From NCBI GenBank assembly GCA_964394395.1, contig CAYMWV010000004.1:1-59884 (forward strand): DNA of 59,884 bases, given 5' to 3'. Position 1 is the first letter of the stretch. Each line of letters begins with the position of its first letter. The position numbers and the translations under genes are program-made. The notes under the pieces are model-generated. The model saw only the letters and a program-made list of their open reading frames with translations, made no database searches and was not told the DNA's origin. This DNA comes from Sediminispirochaeta sp964394395. Lineage in GTDB: Bacteria > Spirochaetota > Spirochaetia > DSM-16054 > Sediminispirochaetaceae. Shown here piece after piece: positions 1 to 8,271 of this stretch.

Positions 1-39
1 TAAAGAGGGGTGAAATCCCCACAGGACAGTAAGTGAAAA

Positions 40-67
40 GTACATAATGCGGGTACATAATGCGGGT
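40..67. repeat. 13-bp tandem duplication over the rsmE start codon
   Basis: The unit GTACATAATGCGG occurs twice head to tail and duplicates an ATG. The first ATG (47) opens a frame that stops after 13 codons (TGA at 86-88). The second ATG (60) opens rsmE. No good Shine-Dalgarno sequence stands before either. Confidence 0.9.
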
Positions 68-872
68 CTATCTGCTCTCCCGGAATGAATCCACTCTCTC
101 CCCGGGGGCCTCTTTCCAGCCTGAAAAAGAGCGGGAACACTACCTTCTCCAGGTACTCCGGCTGGAACCGGGGAGCCTCATTCCCGGTATGGGCCGGGAC
201 GGAAGGCTTCGCCCTTTACGACTGGAATCGGCAAAGCCTTGTACTATTCATATTCTCCCTGGTGATGCCTTGAGCCCAGACCAATATAGAGAGCTGTTCC
301 GGGAAGTGCCGGCATCTACCGAAAAAGGGGAGACAGCGATAGCATTGGTCTTGGTCCAGGCCCTGCTAAAGGGGAAAAAAATGGAGCAGGTGATCCGCCA
401 GGCTAGCGAAATCGGAGTAAAAAACATTATTCCGGTACATACCCAACATTCAATCCCCGACTTTTCTGAAAAAGGGGATGAAAAAAAGCGTAAGCGGTGG
501 CACTCCATTATCTGTGAAGCGGTTCAACAGTCCGGTTCCGCAGTAATCCCTGAGCTTTCCCCCACAGTGGAGCTGAAAGAGGGCCTTAAAAGGGTAGAGA
601 ACGATGCTCTGGGGCTCTATTTTCATGAAAAACCGCTTGCGCAGCTCTCATTACACAGGTATCTTTCTGGTGGGCCTCAGAGAGTCGCCATTGCAATAGG
701 CCCTGAAGGAGGTTTCGGCCCCAAGGATCTTACCTTCCTGGCCTCCGCCGGATTCAAAGCGTTTAGGATCCCCGGAAATATCTTGCGGGCTGAAACTGCC
801 GCTATTGCGGCTCTATCCATGGTGAAGAGTATTCTTTCAGAGAAAGATGAATGGAGATTACGAGATGAATGA
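60..872 (+). CDS. rsmE: 16S rRNA (uracil-1498-N3)-methyltransferase, RsmE family
   Basis: SPOUT-class (trefoil knot) methyltransferase that uses S-adenosylmethionine to methylate U1498 of 16S rRNA in the assembled small subunit. The 270 residues show an N-terminal PUA-like part, a 'KKMEQVIRQASEIGV' helix, and the C-terminal SAM-knot motifs 'GPEGGFG' (about residue 215) and 'ILRAETAAIAAL' (about 241). Length is slightly above the usual 240-250. The start at 60 gives a full-length N-terminus but has no clear Shine-Dalgarno; the ATG at 47 is in another frame. The stop overlaps the start of the next gene, so the two are probably co-transcribed. A second, divergent paralogue lies at 29185-30119; this one has the more canonical knot motifs and is the better RsmE candidate. 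Confidence 0.9.
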   Translation: MRVYLLSRNESTLSPGASFQPEKEREHYLLQVLRLEPGSLIPGMGRDGRLRPLRLESAKPCTIHILPGDALSPDQYRELFREVPASTEKGETAIALVLVQALLKGKKMEQVIRQASEIGVKNIIPVHTQHSIPDFSEKGDEKKRKRWHSIICEAVQQSGSAVIPELSPTVELKEGLKRVENDALGLYFHEKPLAQLSLHRYLSGGPQRVAIAIGPEGGFGPKDLTFLASAGFKAFRIPGNILRAETAAIAALSMVKSILSEKDEWRLRDE

Positions 873-1620
873 TACAAGCAGGATCAAGCTCCTCGGGGTT
901 CCAGTTGATGATGTCTCAGAGGAGAGCCTAGGAGAGACAGTGCGTACCCTTGCCTCAGATGGTGGAAAACACCAGATTCTCTTCATCAATCTTCGGGGCC
1001 TTCTAAAAGCTCGGGGGAATAGTGAGTACGCCCGGATGGTGCAGGAGGCTTCCCTGGTGATCCCCACCGCCACATCCATTCTGAAAGGAGCCTCTTTTTT
1101 AAAACTCCCCGTTCCTCACCGACATAACCCCTTTGCCTTTACCATAAAAATGTTGGGGGCGGTTGAGCAGGCTGGAGGGACTCTCTATATGGTGGGAAGC
1201 AAACCGGAAGCTCTGCAGATAGCTTCGAGGAATGTCCGTGATTCTTTCCCCGGCCTGCGGCTGGTGGGACGCTACGCAGGATATTTTAAACCCGAGATTG
1301 AGAAGGATGTGATCCTGGCTATCAAAAAGGCTGGGCCCAGCGTGCTGCTTGTCGGGGACGGAATCAAGGGGAAAGCTCTCTGGTTAAAAAGAAACGAAGC
1401 ATCCTTCAGCTTTGGTATCAGCCTTTTCTGTGAAAACTGTTTTCGCATCTTCAGTGGAAAAAAGCGAAGAATACCCAATAAAAGTTGGGATAGGAATAGC
1501 TGGTGGATTCCGGGCTGCATCCTTCGACCCTGGCGATGGTTCAGCTTTCTCCGTTACCTTTTGTACGGATTCCTTCTTCTGGTTGAGAAAATCAGGAGAA
1601 GCAGTCAAAATAGAAGATAA
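865..1620 (+). CDS. WecG/TagA/CpsF-family (GT26) glycosyltransferase
   Basis: Probable GT26 enzyme that adds an N-acetylated hexosamine to a polyprenyl-linked intermediate for surface polysaccharide. The family pattern is visible: 'LGVPVDD' at the N-terminus, the 'LVIPTATSIL' region where the family has a PDG-type motif, 'YMVGSKPEAL', 'GRYAGYF', and a C-terminal 'FSGKKRRIP' followed by a hydrophobic stretch. The usual 'GxPKQE' motif is altered to 'GDGIKGK', so the acceptor or activity may differ. I chose ATG 865 (251 aa) over in-frame ATG 847 because GGAG at 851-854 sits upstream of it. It overlaps the rsmE stop by 8 bp (ATGAATGA), a translational-coupling arrangement. Family assignment is moderately sure; substrate is unknown. 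Confidence 0.65.
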   Translation: MNDTSRIKLLGVPVDDVSEESLGETVRTLASDGGKHQILFINLRGLLKARGNSEYARMVQEASLVIPTATSILKGASFLKLPVPHRHNPFAFTIKMLGAVEQAGGTLYMVGSKPEALQIASRNVRDSFPGLRLVGRYAGYFKPEIEKDVILAIKKAGPSVLLVGDGIKGKALWLKRNEASFSFGISLFCENCFRIFSGKKRRIPNKSWDRNSWWIPGCILRPWRWFSFLRYLLYGFLLLVEKIRRSSQNRR

Positions 1621-1657
1621 GAGATCGGGGATAAGGGAGCTGATGGGATCGGGGACC

Positions 1658-2107
1658 CTATAAATCGTATAATTTCAGGTATTCGTAGGCTTCCATCAAC
1701 TTTTGTTTGCTCCCTAAAGCAGCAATTTTACCCACCAGACAGCGCAGCCCTAAAAAATAGATAATAATGCCAAGAAGATCGGTGATAAATCCCGGCAAGA
1801 GCATGAAGAGAGCGGAGAGGAGCAAACCGAGGAAGCTGTGAATCTCCTTCTCCGGAAAGTTCCCCAGACTGATTTCCCCTCTGATCCGTTTTAGCTTAAG
1901 CTCCGCCACTGGCCAGACCAGTAAAAGTCCAAGAAGGGCGGTTCCTGAGAGGATGCTGAATACGGGATAGGTTCCGTAGCGGCTGCTCACCTCCACCAGA
2001 AGAAAGGATTCGGCAATAAAAAAAAGGCCCCCTAACATGACGAGAAAGCACCATTTCAGGATGGTGTTACGATCGAAAAGCCGTATATAATCCCTTACAT
2101 CTGCCAT
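1658..2107 (-). CDS. fxsA: FxsA-family inner-membrane protein
   Basis: Small polytopic membrane protein of 149 aa. Hydrophobic segments occur near residues 16-38 and 45-65, and there is a long one containing 'SALFMLLPGFITDLLGII', the hallmark stretch of FxsA (known in E. coli as a suppressor of F-exclusion of phage T7). The longer frame to 2209 adds a basic, cysteine-rich leader with no family resemblance, so ATG 2107 is preferred. It runs convergent to the glycosyltransferase gene and divergent from the lipoprotein gene at 2169, leaving about 60 bp for two opposing promoters. Cellular role in this organism is unknown. Confidence 0.75.
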   Translation of the reverse strand: MADVRDYIRLFDRNTILKWCFLVMLGGLFFIAESFLLVEVSSRYGTYPVFSILSGTALLGLLLVWPVAELKLKRIRGEISLGNFPEKEIHSFLGLLLSALFMLLPGFITDLLGIIIYFLGLRCLVGKIAALGSKQKLMEAYEYLKLYDL

Positions 2108-2168
2108 GATTCTATAGTATCGAAAAAAAGTGATGGCGCAAAGGGGGGGACGCTGATAGGATGACTGG

Positions 2169-3524
2169 GTGAAGCAAAACCTTCTCATTCCCCTTATCCA
2201 TTTTCTCATGGCCCTCCTTATCGTTCTCTCTTCTGTTAGCTGTGTTGCTAGCAGTAAAGGGGTAAAGGATACTGCCCCGGGTCAATCTACGCCCCATTCG
2301 GCAGAATCCACTCAATCTGATGAAGAAAAACCGGAAGAGCAGACCCCATCTACCTCTGCTCTGGCCCCGCCGGAGGGTGAACAGAGTGAGAAGAATGAAC
2401 AAAGTGGCCCCGCTGGAAAAGAGGGCAGCTTAGAGGATGGCAGCTTAGAAGAGGGCAGCTTAGAGGATGGCAGCTTAGAGGATGGCAGCTTAGAGGATGG
2501 CAGCTTAGAAGAGGGCAGCTTAGAAGAGGGCAAAGATCTGGATACCCCCTGGGCAGCCGATAGAACAGCCCCAATGGACCATAACAAGTTGATGCTTGCG
2601 GTGATACAGGAGGCGGAATCCCGGTTTACTCCTATACGAAAAGAGGACGGGTCCCCTCTGATGATTACCGTTGATCTTGATCAGAACGGTCAGGCCGATC
2701 CCATGGTCCTCACGATAGAAAAAGGGAAAGCTTCACCCTTTCTTGAGGATCTTAGCGATGTGGGGAGACTCTACGATCCTGAGCAGAAGCCGGTAAACTA
2801 CTACCTGTCGGTCTATTTCCAGATTCAGGGCAAACTGGTATCCATGTATCGGATTCCCTTCGGGGGACGAAGAGTTCTCGGTACCTTCGAGAGCTTCAAT
2901 TTGAAGGAAGGGGAGCTGTTGCCTCTGGCCATTGAGGTAAGTTTCCAGAACAAGGAAGGAACAAGCACCGAGCGGGTGATTTTTTCCCAGCATAACCGCT
3001 TTTCCATCTTTTCATCCAGCAAAACCGTTTCCACCGGCTCCTATATGGAAGATATTGATCAGGACGGGATCCTCGACCTGATCGAGTGGAAAACGGGGAT
3101 AGAGGAAGGAACCGGATATGAAACATTTCTAACCTGGTATCGGTGGAACGGCTCGGCTTACCGGGAATTTTCCCACACCAATATTGTAAGAAATTTGAAC
3201 CGTTTCCTGGAAGAGATCGAATCGGCCCTGCTGGGAAGTTCCCTCACCGCAATCGAAGCATTCCTTCCACAAGAGGAGATGGATATTCTCGGTAAGAATA
3301 CATTATCGGGAGAAGGGGCAGAACCATCCTGTGAGAACATCAGATCAATCATCTATCCCCCTATCCTGGAAAGCCCATTCCGTCTCTACAAGCCCGGGAG
3401 GCGCAGTTTTCTCCTGGATCTCCGCCTTCTTTGCGAAACCGGGGAGACCAGACTGTTCCAGGTAAGAATAAGCCTTCAGAAAAATCCTTTTTTGAAACCT
3501 CAGTTCAGCATCTCTTTGCAGTAG
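2169..3524 (+). CDS. Putative lipoprotein with pentapeptide repeats, unknown function
   Basis: No family recognised. The 451 residues begin (GTG start) with a basic/hydrophobic signal ending 'VLSSVSC', compatible with the relaxed lipobox of spirochaetes, so export and lipid anchoring are likely. Residues about 30-120 are low-complexity, acidic, and include tandem GSLE(E/D) units encoded by a 15-bp repeat, probably a flexible stalk. The remaining 320 residues look globular and contain two Asp-rich loops, 'DLDQNGQADP' and 'DIDQDGILDL', resembling calcium-binding DxDxDG loops. The gene stands alone between divergent fxsA and murA. Assignment as surface or periplasmic lipoprotein is inference; calcium binding is a guess from the loops. 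Confidence 0.6.
   Translation: MKQNLLIPLIHFLMALLIVLSSVSCVASSKGVKDTAPGQSTPHSAESTQSDEEKPEEQTPSTSALAPPEGEQSEKNEQSGPAGKEGSLEDGSLEEGSLEDGSLEDGSLEDGSLEEGSLEEGKDLDTPWAADRTAPMDHNKLMLAVIQEAESRFTPIRKEDGSPLMITVDLDQNGQADPMVLTIEKGKASPFLEDLSDVGRLYDPEQKPVNYYLSVYFQIQGKLVSMYRIPFGGRRVLGTFESFNLKEGELLPLAIEVSFQNKEGTSTERVIFSQHNRFSIFSSSKTVSTGSYMEDIDQDGILDLIEWKTGIEEGTGYETFLTWYRWNGSAYREFSHTNIVRNLNRFLEEIESALLGSSLTAIEAFLPQEEMDILGKNTLSGEGAEPSCENIRSIIYPPILESPFRLYKPGRRSFLLDLRLLCETGETRLFQVRISLQKNPFLKPQFSISLQ
2418..2532 (+). repeat. 15-bp in-frame minisatellite, about 7.6 copies
   Basis: Units of the type GAGGATGGCAGCTTA or GAAGAGGGCAGCTTA repeat in frame and encode GSLE(D/E). Copies differ only at two or three fixed positions, which suggests recent expansion. 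Copy-number change would lengthen or shorten the stalk of the lipoprotein by five residues per unit without a frameshift. Confidence 0.95.
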
Positions 3525-3588
3525 CTATGCTGTTTCACCCCCACCGGATCTTGTAAAAAGAGCCCCTCTCCGGTACATTTGACAGTAT

Positions 3589-4863
3589 ATGAGTAGTTAC
3601 ACTATAGATGGCAGTTACCCCATAAACGGTAGCATAAAGGCCAGCGGAAATAAAAATGCGGCTCTACCCTGTATTGCTGCGGCGCTTCTCACAGAAGAGA
3701 AGCTGATTCTGGAAAACATGCCGGATATTGAAGATGTCCGAGTGATGCTGGAGATCCTCTCCGAGCTGGGGGCAGAAATAGCGTGGGAAAAAAATGACAC
3801 CGTTCATATCCAAACCAGAGATATAAAAAGAAGCGAGATTCCCCCGGAGATGGCGAAAAGTATCCGGGCTTCAATTCTTTTTGCCGGTCCGATGCTGGCA
3901 CGAACTGGCAAAGTGTACCTGGCTCCTCCCGGGGGGGATGTAATCGGGAGGCGAAGGCTGGACACCCACTTTCTTGCCCTCACATCTCTTGGGGCTCGGA
4001 TAGAGATGGACGGGATGTTCCGTATTTCAGCTAACAAACTGGCCGGGGAAGATATCTTCCTCGATGAAGCATCGGTAACAGCGACAGAAAACGCCATTAT
4101 GGCCGCCAGTCTTGCGGAAGGGGATACCACCATTAGCAATGCGGCAAGTGAGCCCCATGTTCAGGATCTCTGCAATCTTCTTAAGGCCATGGGAGCAAAC
4201 ATCGAGGGGATCGGATCCAATATCCTGCGGATCCGGGGGGTTAAAAAACTGCATGGCGCCCAATTCAGAATCGGCGCCGATTTCATGGAGGTGGGATCGT
4301 ACATCGGTTTGACCGCCGTAACCCGGGGGGAACTGGAGATTACAGAAGCTGACCCAAGGCACCTCCGTATGACAAGGATAGCTTTTAACAAGCTGGGAAT
4401 TCACTGGGAGAGCGATGGAAAGGATATCTTTGTTCCAGGGGGACAGGCTTTGAAAGTTGTCCCCGACCTGGGGGGGATGATCCCCAAAATCGACGACGCT
4501 CCCTGGCCCGGATTCCCCGCCGACCTCACCAGTATCATCACCGTTGTGGCAACCCAGGTGGAGGGAACGTCCCTCATTCATGAGAAGATGTTTGAATCCC
4601 GGATGTTTTTTGTGGATAAACTGATCGGTATGGGGGCACGAATCATTCTCTGTGATCCCCACCGCGCAGTTGTAAGCGGCCCAAGCAGACTACGGGGAGC
4701 TGAATTGGTCAGTCCGGATGTGCGGGCCGGTATGGCCATGGTGATTGCGGCTCTATGCGCCGAGGGGAAAAGTGTAATCCAGAATGTGTACCAGATTGAA
4801 CGGGGATACGACAATCTTGCAGGAAGGCTCAAGAGTCTGGGGGCTCGGATAGAACGGGCTTGA
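3589..4863 (+). CDS. murA: UDP-N-acetylglucosamine 1-carboxyvinyltransferase (MurA), Cys-to-Asp active site
   Basis: First committed enzyme of peptidoglycan synthesis: transfers enolpyruvate from phosphoenolpyruvate to UDP-GlcNAc in the cytoplasm. Full length (424 aa), with the N-terminal 'SGNKNAALP' motif including the conserved Lys22. The catalytic loop reads 'PPGGDVIGRRRLDTH'. The residue aligned with E. coli Cys115 is Asp117 (codon GAT at 3937-3939). The Cys-to-Asp form is known in Mycobacterium, Chlamydia and spirochaetes. It stays active but cannot be alkylated by fosfomycin, so intrinsic fosfomycin resistance is predicted. The gene is monocistronic here and convergent with the J-domain gene at 4890. 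Confidence 0.97.
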   Translation: MSSYTIDGSYPINGSIKASGNKNAALPCIAAALLTEEKLILENMPDIEDVRVMLEILSELGAEIAWEKNDTVHIQTRDIKRSEIPPEMAKSIRASILFAGPMLARTGKVYLAPPGGDVIGRRRLDTHFLALTSLGARIEMDGMFRISANKLAGEDIFLDEASVTATENAIMAASLAEGDTTISNAASEPHVQDLCNLLKAMGANIEGIGSNILRIRGVKKLHGAQFRIGADFMEVGSYIGLTAVTRGELEITEADPRHLRMTRIAFNKLGIHWESDGKDIFVPGGQALKVVPDLGGMIPKIDDAPWPGFPADLTSIITVVATQVEGTSLIHEKMFESRMFFVDKLIGMGARIILCDPHRAVVSGPSRLRGAELVSPDVRAGMAMVIAALCAEGKSVIQNVYQIERGYDNLAGRLKSLGARIERA

Positions 4864-4889
4864 AGGAGGATGCACAAAAGGGAGAATAG

Positions 4890-5348
4890 TCAGGGGCGGA
4901 CTCCCCTGGAATGGGCAATCTGCTCCCAGGCACTCCTTATGCGAACGAAAGCCTCTTCCGCCTCCCCCCTCTGGGATTCACTCAAGAGAGTCATGCTGTC
5001 GGGATGAAATGAGGCAGCCAGGGTACGGTAAACTTTTCTGATATCCTCTGTAGAAGATTCTGGAGCAACCCCGAGAATACGATAGGCCTCAAGCTCCCTT
5101 TTCCCCGGAGAATCCGGAAACTCGGTAGTTTCCTGTGACCCCGAGACCGCACCAAAGCCCATATCTGCCTCAAAAGAGTCCGGAGCCATCACTTTCCAGG
5201 TAACCCGGATAAAGTAACCCACCAAAGCACCAATCCCAAGACCGAAGAGGCCCCATCCGATAAGAAGGCCCAAAACAGCTCCAAGCAGGGGTTCAACCGG
5301 GTATCTCCAAACAACCTTTCTCAAGCACTTAGACCATTTAGAGATCAC
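4890..5348 (-). CDS. Membrane-anchored J-domain protein
   Basis: Predicted DnaK co-chaperone tethered to the membrane. A hydrophobic Gly-rich segment ('LLGAVLGLLIGWGLFG') near the N-terminus is followed by a C-terminal J-domain beginning 'EAYRILGVAPESS' with the signature 'HPD' in 'ASFHPDSM'. The layout recalls DjlA without its central TerB domain. Two starts are possible. GTG 5348 (152 aa) lies 14 nt beyond the upstream stop. The frame can also be read from 5423 (177 aa), which would overlap the upstream gene by 62 bp. I prefer the shorter form. It is last in a three-gene operon with the TPR and membrane proteins at 5362-7975, suggesting a role in folding or assembly of an envelope complex (inference). 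Confidence 0.7.
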   Translation of the reverse strand: MISKWSKCLRKVVWRYPVEPLLGAVLGLLIGWGLFGLGIGALVGYFIRVTWKVMAPDSFEADMGFGAVSGSQETTEFPDSPGKRELEAYRILGVAPESSTEDIRKVYRTLAASFHPDSMTLLSESQRGEAEEAFVRIRSAWEQIAHSRGVRP

Positions 5349-5361
5349 TCTTGCACTCGGT

Positions 5362-7083
5362 TTACTCTCTCTGCCAGGCGCCAAAGAAGAGAACTCCAAA
5401 AAGAACGATCCCATGGACCACAATCATGGCTACCATAGCCAGGGAATAGGGAACTGAGATGATCAGATAGGCTATAAGAATACGCATAAGCCAGAGGAAA
5501 ATCTCCAGCAGCCAGAAGAGAAAGAAGGGAACCGCAGGCATCAGAATAAAACCCACAATGGGGATGGAGTTCCCCCGATACCTGAGCATCCGTCCAAATC
5601 CGACTGAGAAGACAAGAATGTTTAAAAAGAAAAAGGGCATTGAGCCCCGGAAGAGCAGTTCCAGCCGGGATGGAAAACTGACATAACCAAATTGCTGATC
5701 CCGTTCTACCCCCTGGTAAAGAGCAATGATATCAGTCATTCCAAGATTTCGCCGACCATCAGAAAAACTACGGAGAATGGACCTGGGTACCCCCAGCTTT
5801 ATCATCCCAAGGTCTCCATCAACGCTCCAGTTGGCCCCCTCCCATTGCAGCTTATCACCTTCCTCCAGCTCCTGCAGGAATCGCAACCCCTCCAAAACCT
5901 GGCCTGTTTCTCGATCTACCCCCCGTAAGAGCAGCCCGTTCTCCCGAAAAAGAGCTGCAGGAGCCTTCAAATGAAAGAGAGGAGTATCCGAATTATCCAG
6001 ATGGAGCATTTCAAAATTGATAAGATAGCTGTTTCCCTCAAAGGTGACCAGTTTTCCGGCAAAGACAAAGGGCCCATCTTCGGGGAGTCGAAAGAGGATA
6101 TTCCGGGGACCCGGCAGGCGCTCCGCTTGTATAGATTGTCTAACCGGATAGGAAGCCTCTTTAAGCTTCTCCTTACTGCGTTCCAAAAACTCGATGATGT
6201 CCGGATCTACCCCGCCCTTCTCCCGGGAGAGTTCAAGAAATATGTTGTAAGCCCGGATCGGCTCTCCTTTTTGCAGTAATTGATATCCCTCCAGTTTCTT
6301 TTTATACCGGGCGATCTGCTCCTTCTCTTTTGAATCAACTCCAAGATCCGCTATCGCTTCCCAGGAACGGCTGGCAATCTCCATGGCGTTCTCTTTCTGC
6401 TCCGGGTCCCACTGGCCGGCCAATAGAGCCCAGTAATGGGCAGTAAAGTAGTCTTCTCTATTTTCGGCAGCCCTTGCCTTCTCAAGCGCTTCTACAGCCT
6501 CGCTTTGAAGTCGATCCTCGTCCCAGGGCTCAGCAAGCTCATCTGAAGGAATAAGCAGTTCAATATCCTCGATCCGGCTCTTCAAACCCTCGTTTTCCGG
6601 TTGGTACTCAAGAGCCCGATGAAAAGCCTCCGCTGCGGCAGCGTAATCTTCAGAAGCCTCCAATAGTTCCCCCTGTTCCAGCCACTCGGAGGCACTCTCA
6701 CTGCTGAAACGGTAGGTGTCAAGCTGCTGATGCACCGCCGGCAAAAGTAGCTCGCTTCCCAGGGTGAAAAGGAGGGTCAAGGCGATGCCCCCTGCCATAA
6801 TCCCGGGGAAGACAATACCAAAAAAGGATTTCCCACCCTGCAGGCTCAGGGAATCGATCCGGAAAAAGAGGGAAAAGCTTAGCACCAGGGCGGCGGAGGT
6901 GAGGGAGGGAAGCCAGGACATCCACAAGCTGAACCCCTCAAAAAGGCTCCAGGAAAGGGGAGAGATGAGAAGAAGCTCCTCGCCGGAGAAGGTGGCTAAA
7001 CTGTAAAAAAAAGCGGCCAAATAACCAAGAAGCCAGAAGAGCAGCACAAAGGGGAGCCACTTTATCAGCGGTGACTTACTCAT
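5362..7083 (-). CDS. Membrane protein with central TPR-like region, unknown function
   Basis: No named family recognised. The protein has hydrophobic segments in the first 120 residues. A soluble helical middle includes TPR-like pairs such as 'ASEDYAAAAEAFHRALEYQP', where repeated A/G and aromatic spacing fits tetratricopeptide repeats. The C-terminal 90 residues form several further membrane spans. ATG 7083 overlaps the upstream stop by 8 bp (ATGAGTAA). An in-frame ATG at 7113 is an alternative and I cannot decide on the ribosome site alone. The operon with the membrane protein (7076-7975) and the J-domain protein suggests a membrane scaffold, but no direct functional evidence is visible. 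Confidence 0.65.
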   Translation of the reverse strand: MSKSPLIKWLPFVLLFWLLGYLAAFFYSLATFSGEELLLISPLSWSLFEGFSLWMSWLPSLTSAALVLSFSLFFRIDSLSLQGGKSFFGIVFPGIMAGGIALTLLFTLGSELLLPAVHQQLDTYRFSSESASEWLEQGELLEASEDYAAAAEAFHRALEYQPENEGLKSRIEDIELLIPSDELAEPWDEDRLQSEAVEALEKARAAENREDYFTAHYWALLAGQWDPEQKENAMEIASRSWEAIADLGVDSKEKEQIARYKKKLEGYQLLQKGEPIRAYNIFLELSREKGGVDPDIIEFLERSKEKLKEASYPVRQSIQAERLPGPRNILFRLPEDGPFVFAGKLVTFEGNSYLINFEMLHLDNSDTPLFHLKAPAALFRENGLLLRGVDRETGQVLEGLRFLQELEEGDKLQWEGANWSVDGDLGMIKLGVPRSILRSFSDGRRNLGMTDIIALYQGVERDQQFGYVSFPSRLELLFRGSMPFFFLNILVFSVGFGRMLRYRGNSIPIVGFILMPAVPFFLFWLLEIFLWLMRILIAYLIISVPYSLAMVAMIVVHGIVLFGVLFFGAWQRE

Positions 7084-7975
7084 CTCCTGCAGCACCTCCC
7101 CTACTGAAAACATTCCAGAAAAAGAAGGGCAGCGACAAGAGTAAAAAGGGCAAAGGCTCAGGGAGCCATTCAGGCAGGAGGGTATAGAGCTCCGACTGGA
7201 TAAAGAAATGGGTCTTCATGAATAGAATAAAAGCTCCAACCCCAAGGAGAAGATTGAAAAAAGGCCACCTTCCCGTACGAACGATCACCCAGACCTGAAC
7301 ACAAAACCATCCCTGAGCGGCAATAAAGGCCAGGAGGGGGAGAAGTCCCAAAACAGCCGAGGAGAGAAGGTTTTTTCTCAGGGCAAAAACATCTTTTGTA
7401 AGGAAGGCGAAGAGAAAGGGTTTTGGAACCCACGGTTCAATATGAACATTGTAATCTTCAGGGATGGAGAAGGAGTGTAACGGCTTTATCTGAAATCTGC
7501 TTCCCGATGCTGAAAGGGGCTCAGAAAGGAGGACGGCGGAAGAATCCTCTTCCCCTCCCAAAGGATATACATACTGTGAATCCAGATGATGAAAGTAACC
7601 CTCTATCCAGAACGATTCCGGCCCCGGAGGTTCCGGGAGCTCTTCATAGGGTAAAAGCCGTTCCATGGTGACAAAAAGGAATGTGAAGAGCAAACTGGAG
7701 CTTATCAGCACCAGCAAACCGGCAAGAAAGCGGTGAACCTTCCCTTTCCGAATATAGAAAAGCGTCATGAAAAGGGAGATAGGGATAGAGAGGGGAAAGG
7801 CGATCCAGAAGGCGTGATACATGAGGGCGCCAAAACTCCTGGAGAAAGTCTCATTCATTTCATAGGGCAGACCATTAACAAGTAGGGAGTGAATCACCAC
7901 AAAAGCCATAAGGAGGGTACAGACCAGAAAGAACCAGAGAAGATGGGCAAGGGGGGATAGCATTGTCTTTCTCAC
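7076..7975 (-). CDS. Polytopic membrane protein, unknown function
   Basis: 299 residues with about six hydrophobic segments. An N-terminal trio (roughly residues 8-30, 48-70 and 80-105) is followed by an extracytoplasmic loop of about 90 residues, rich in Pro, Glu and Ser, then a C-terminal trio (about 205-285). The first half loosely resembles permease-like proteins of LptF/LptG type in topology, but I see no diagnostic motif, so I do not assign it. First gene of the operon with the TPR membrane protein and the J-domain protein. The intergenic region upstream (7976-8271) would hold its promoter. Confidence 0.6.
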   Translation of the reverse strand: MRKTMLSPLAHLLWFFLVCTLLMAFVVIHSLLVNGLPYEMNETFSRSFGALMYHAFWIAFPLSIPISLFMTLFYIRKGKVHRFLAGLLVLISSSLLFTFLFVTMERLLPYEELPEPPGPESFWIEGYFHHLDSQYVYPLGGEEDSSAVLLSEPLSASGSRFQIKPLHSFSIPEDYNVHIEPWVPKPFLFAFLTKDVFALRKNLLSSAVLGLLPLLAFIAAQGWFCVQVWVIVRTGRWPFFNLLLGVGAFILFMKTHFFIQSELYTLLPEWLPEPLPFLLLSLPFFFWNVFSRGGAAGDE

Positions 7976-8271
7976 CCATCCACTTTATCATGTCCCTCCG
8001 GTTCAAGCAATAATAATAACAGGTTATCCACAAGCAAAAATAGGACAATTGGAGAGCATTAGAGACACTTTCCTTGAAAGGTGGGTCATTTTTCTACACC
8101 TATCATGTTTCACATCGTTGCATTCCTCTTTATTTCCTTATACAGTAATGTTTTATAACTCTTTGTACTCTTTTCTATACAGCTCCTATATCATTATGAT
8201 ATCTAGGGGGTAAGATAAAATTGATCATATGATACGCTGAAAACAGCAATATACGAATTATCCACAACTTG
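7976..8271. other. AT-rich intergenic island with two perfect DnaA boxes and palindromes
   Basis: No convincing gene. TTATCCACA, the strongest E. coli DnaA-box form, occurs at 8024-8032 and again in the same orientation at 8258-8266. Between them the DNA is far more AT-rich than the surrounding genes. It contains a 7-1-7 palindrome ATATCAT-T-ATGATAT (8188-8202) and ATCATATGAT (8224-8233). The stretch must also carry the promoter of the minus-strand operon starting at 7975. It could be a replication origin, a DnaA-titrating or DnaA-regulated site, or simply a large promoter region. No dnaA or dnaN is in the window. Confidence 0.5.

Noticed and set aside
865..1620. Frameshift in the GT26 glycosyltransferase
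   Set aside because: The altered GxPKQE region and an overlapping frame at 1412-1663 raised suspicion. The main frame continues with family-like 'FSGKKRRIP' and hydrophobic C-terminal text, so it is probably intact though divergent.
3577..3608. TTGACA followed 17-18 bp later by TATAGA at the murA start
   Set aside because: The predicted transcript would begin inside murA, after its conserved start, so chance or a decoy is likelier than the murA promoter.
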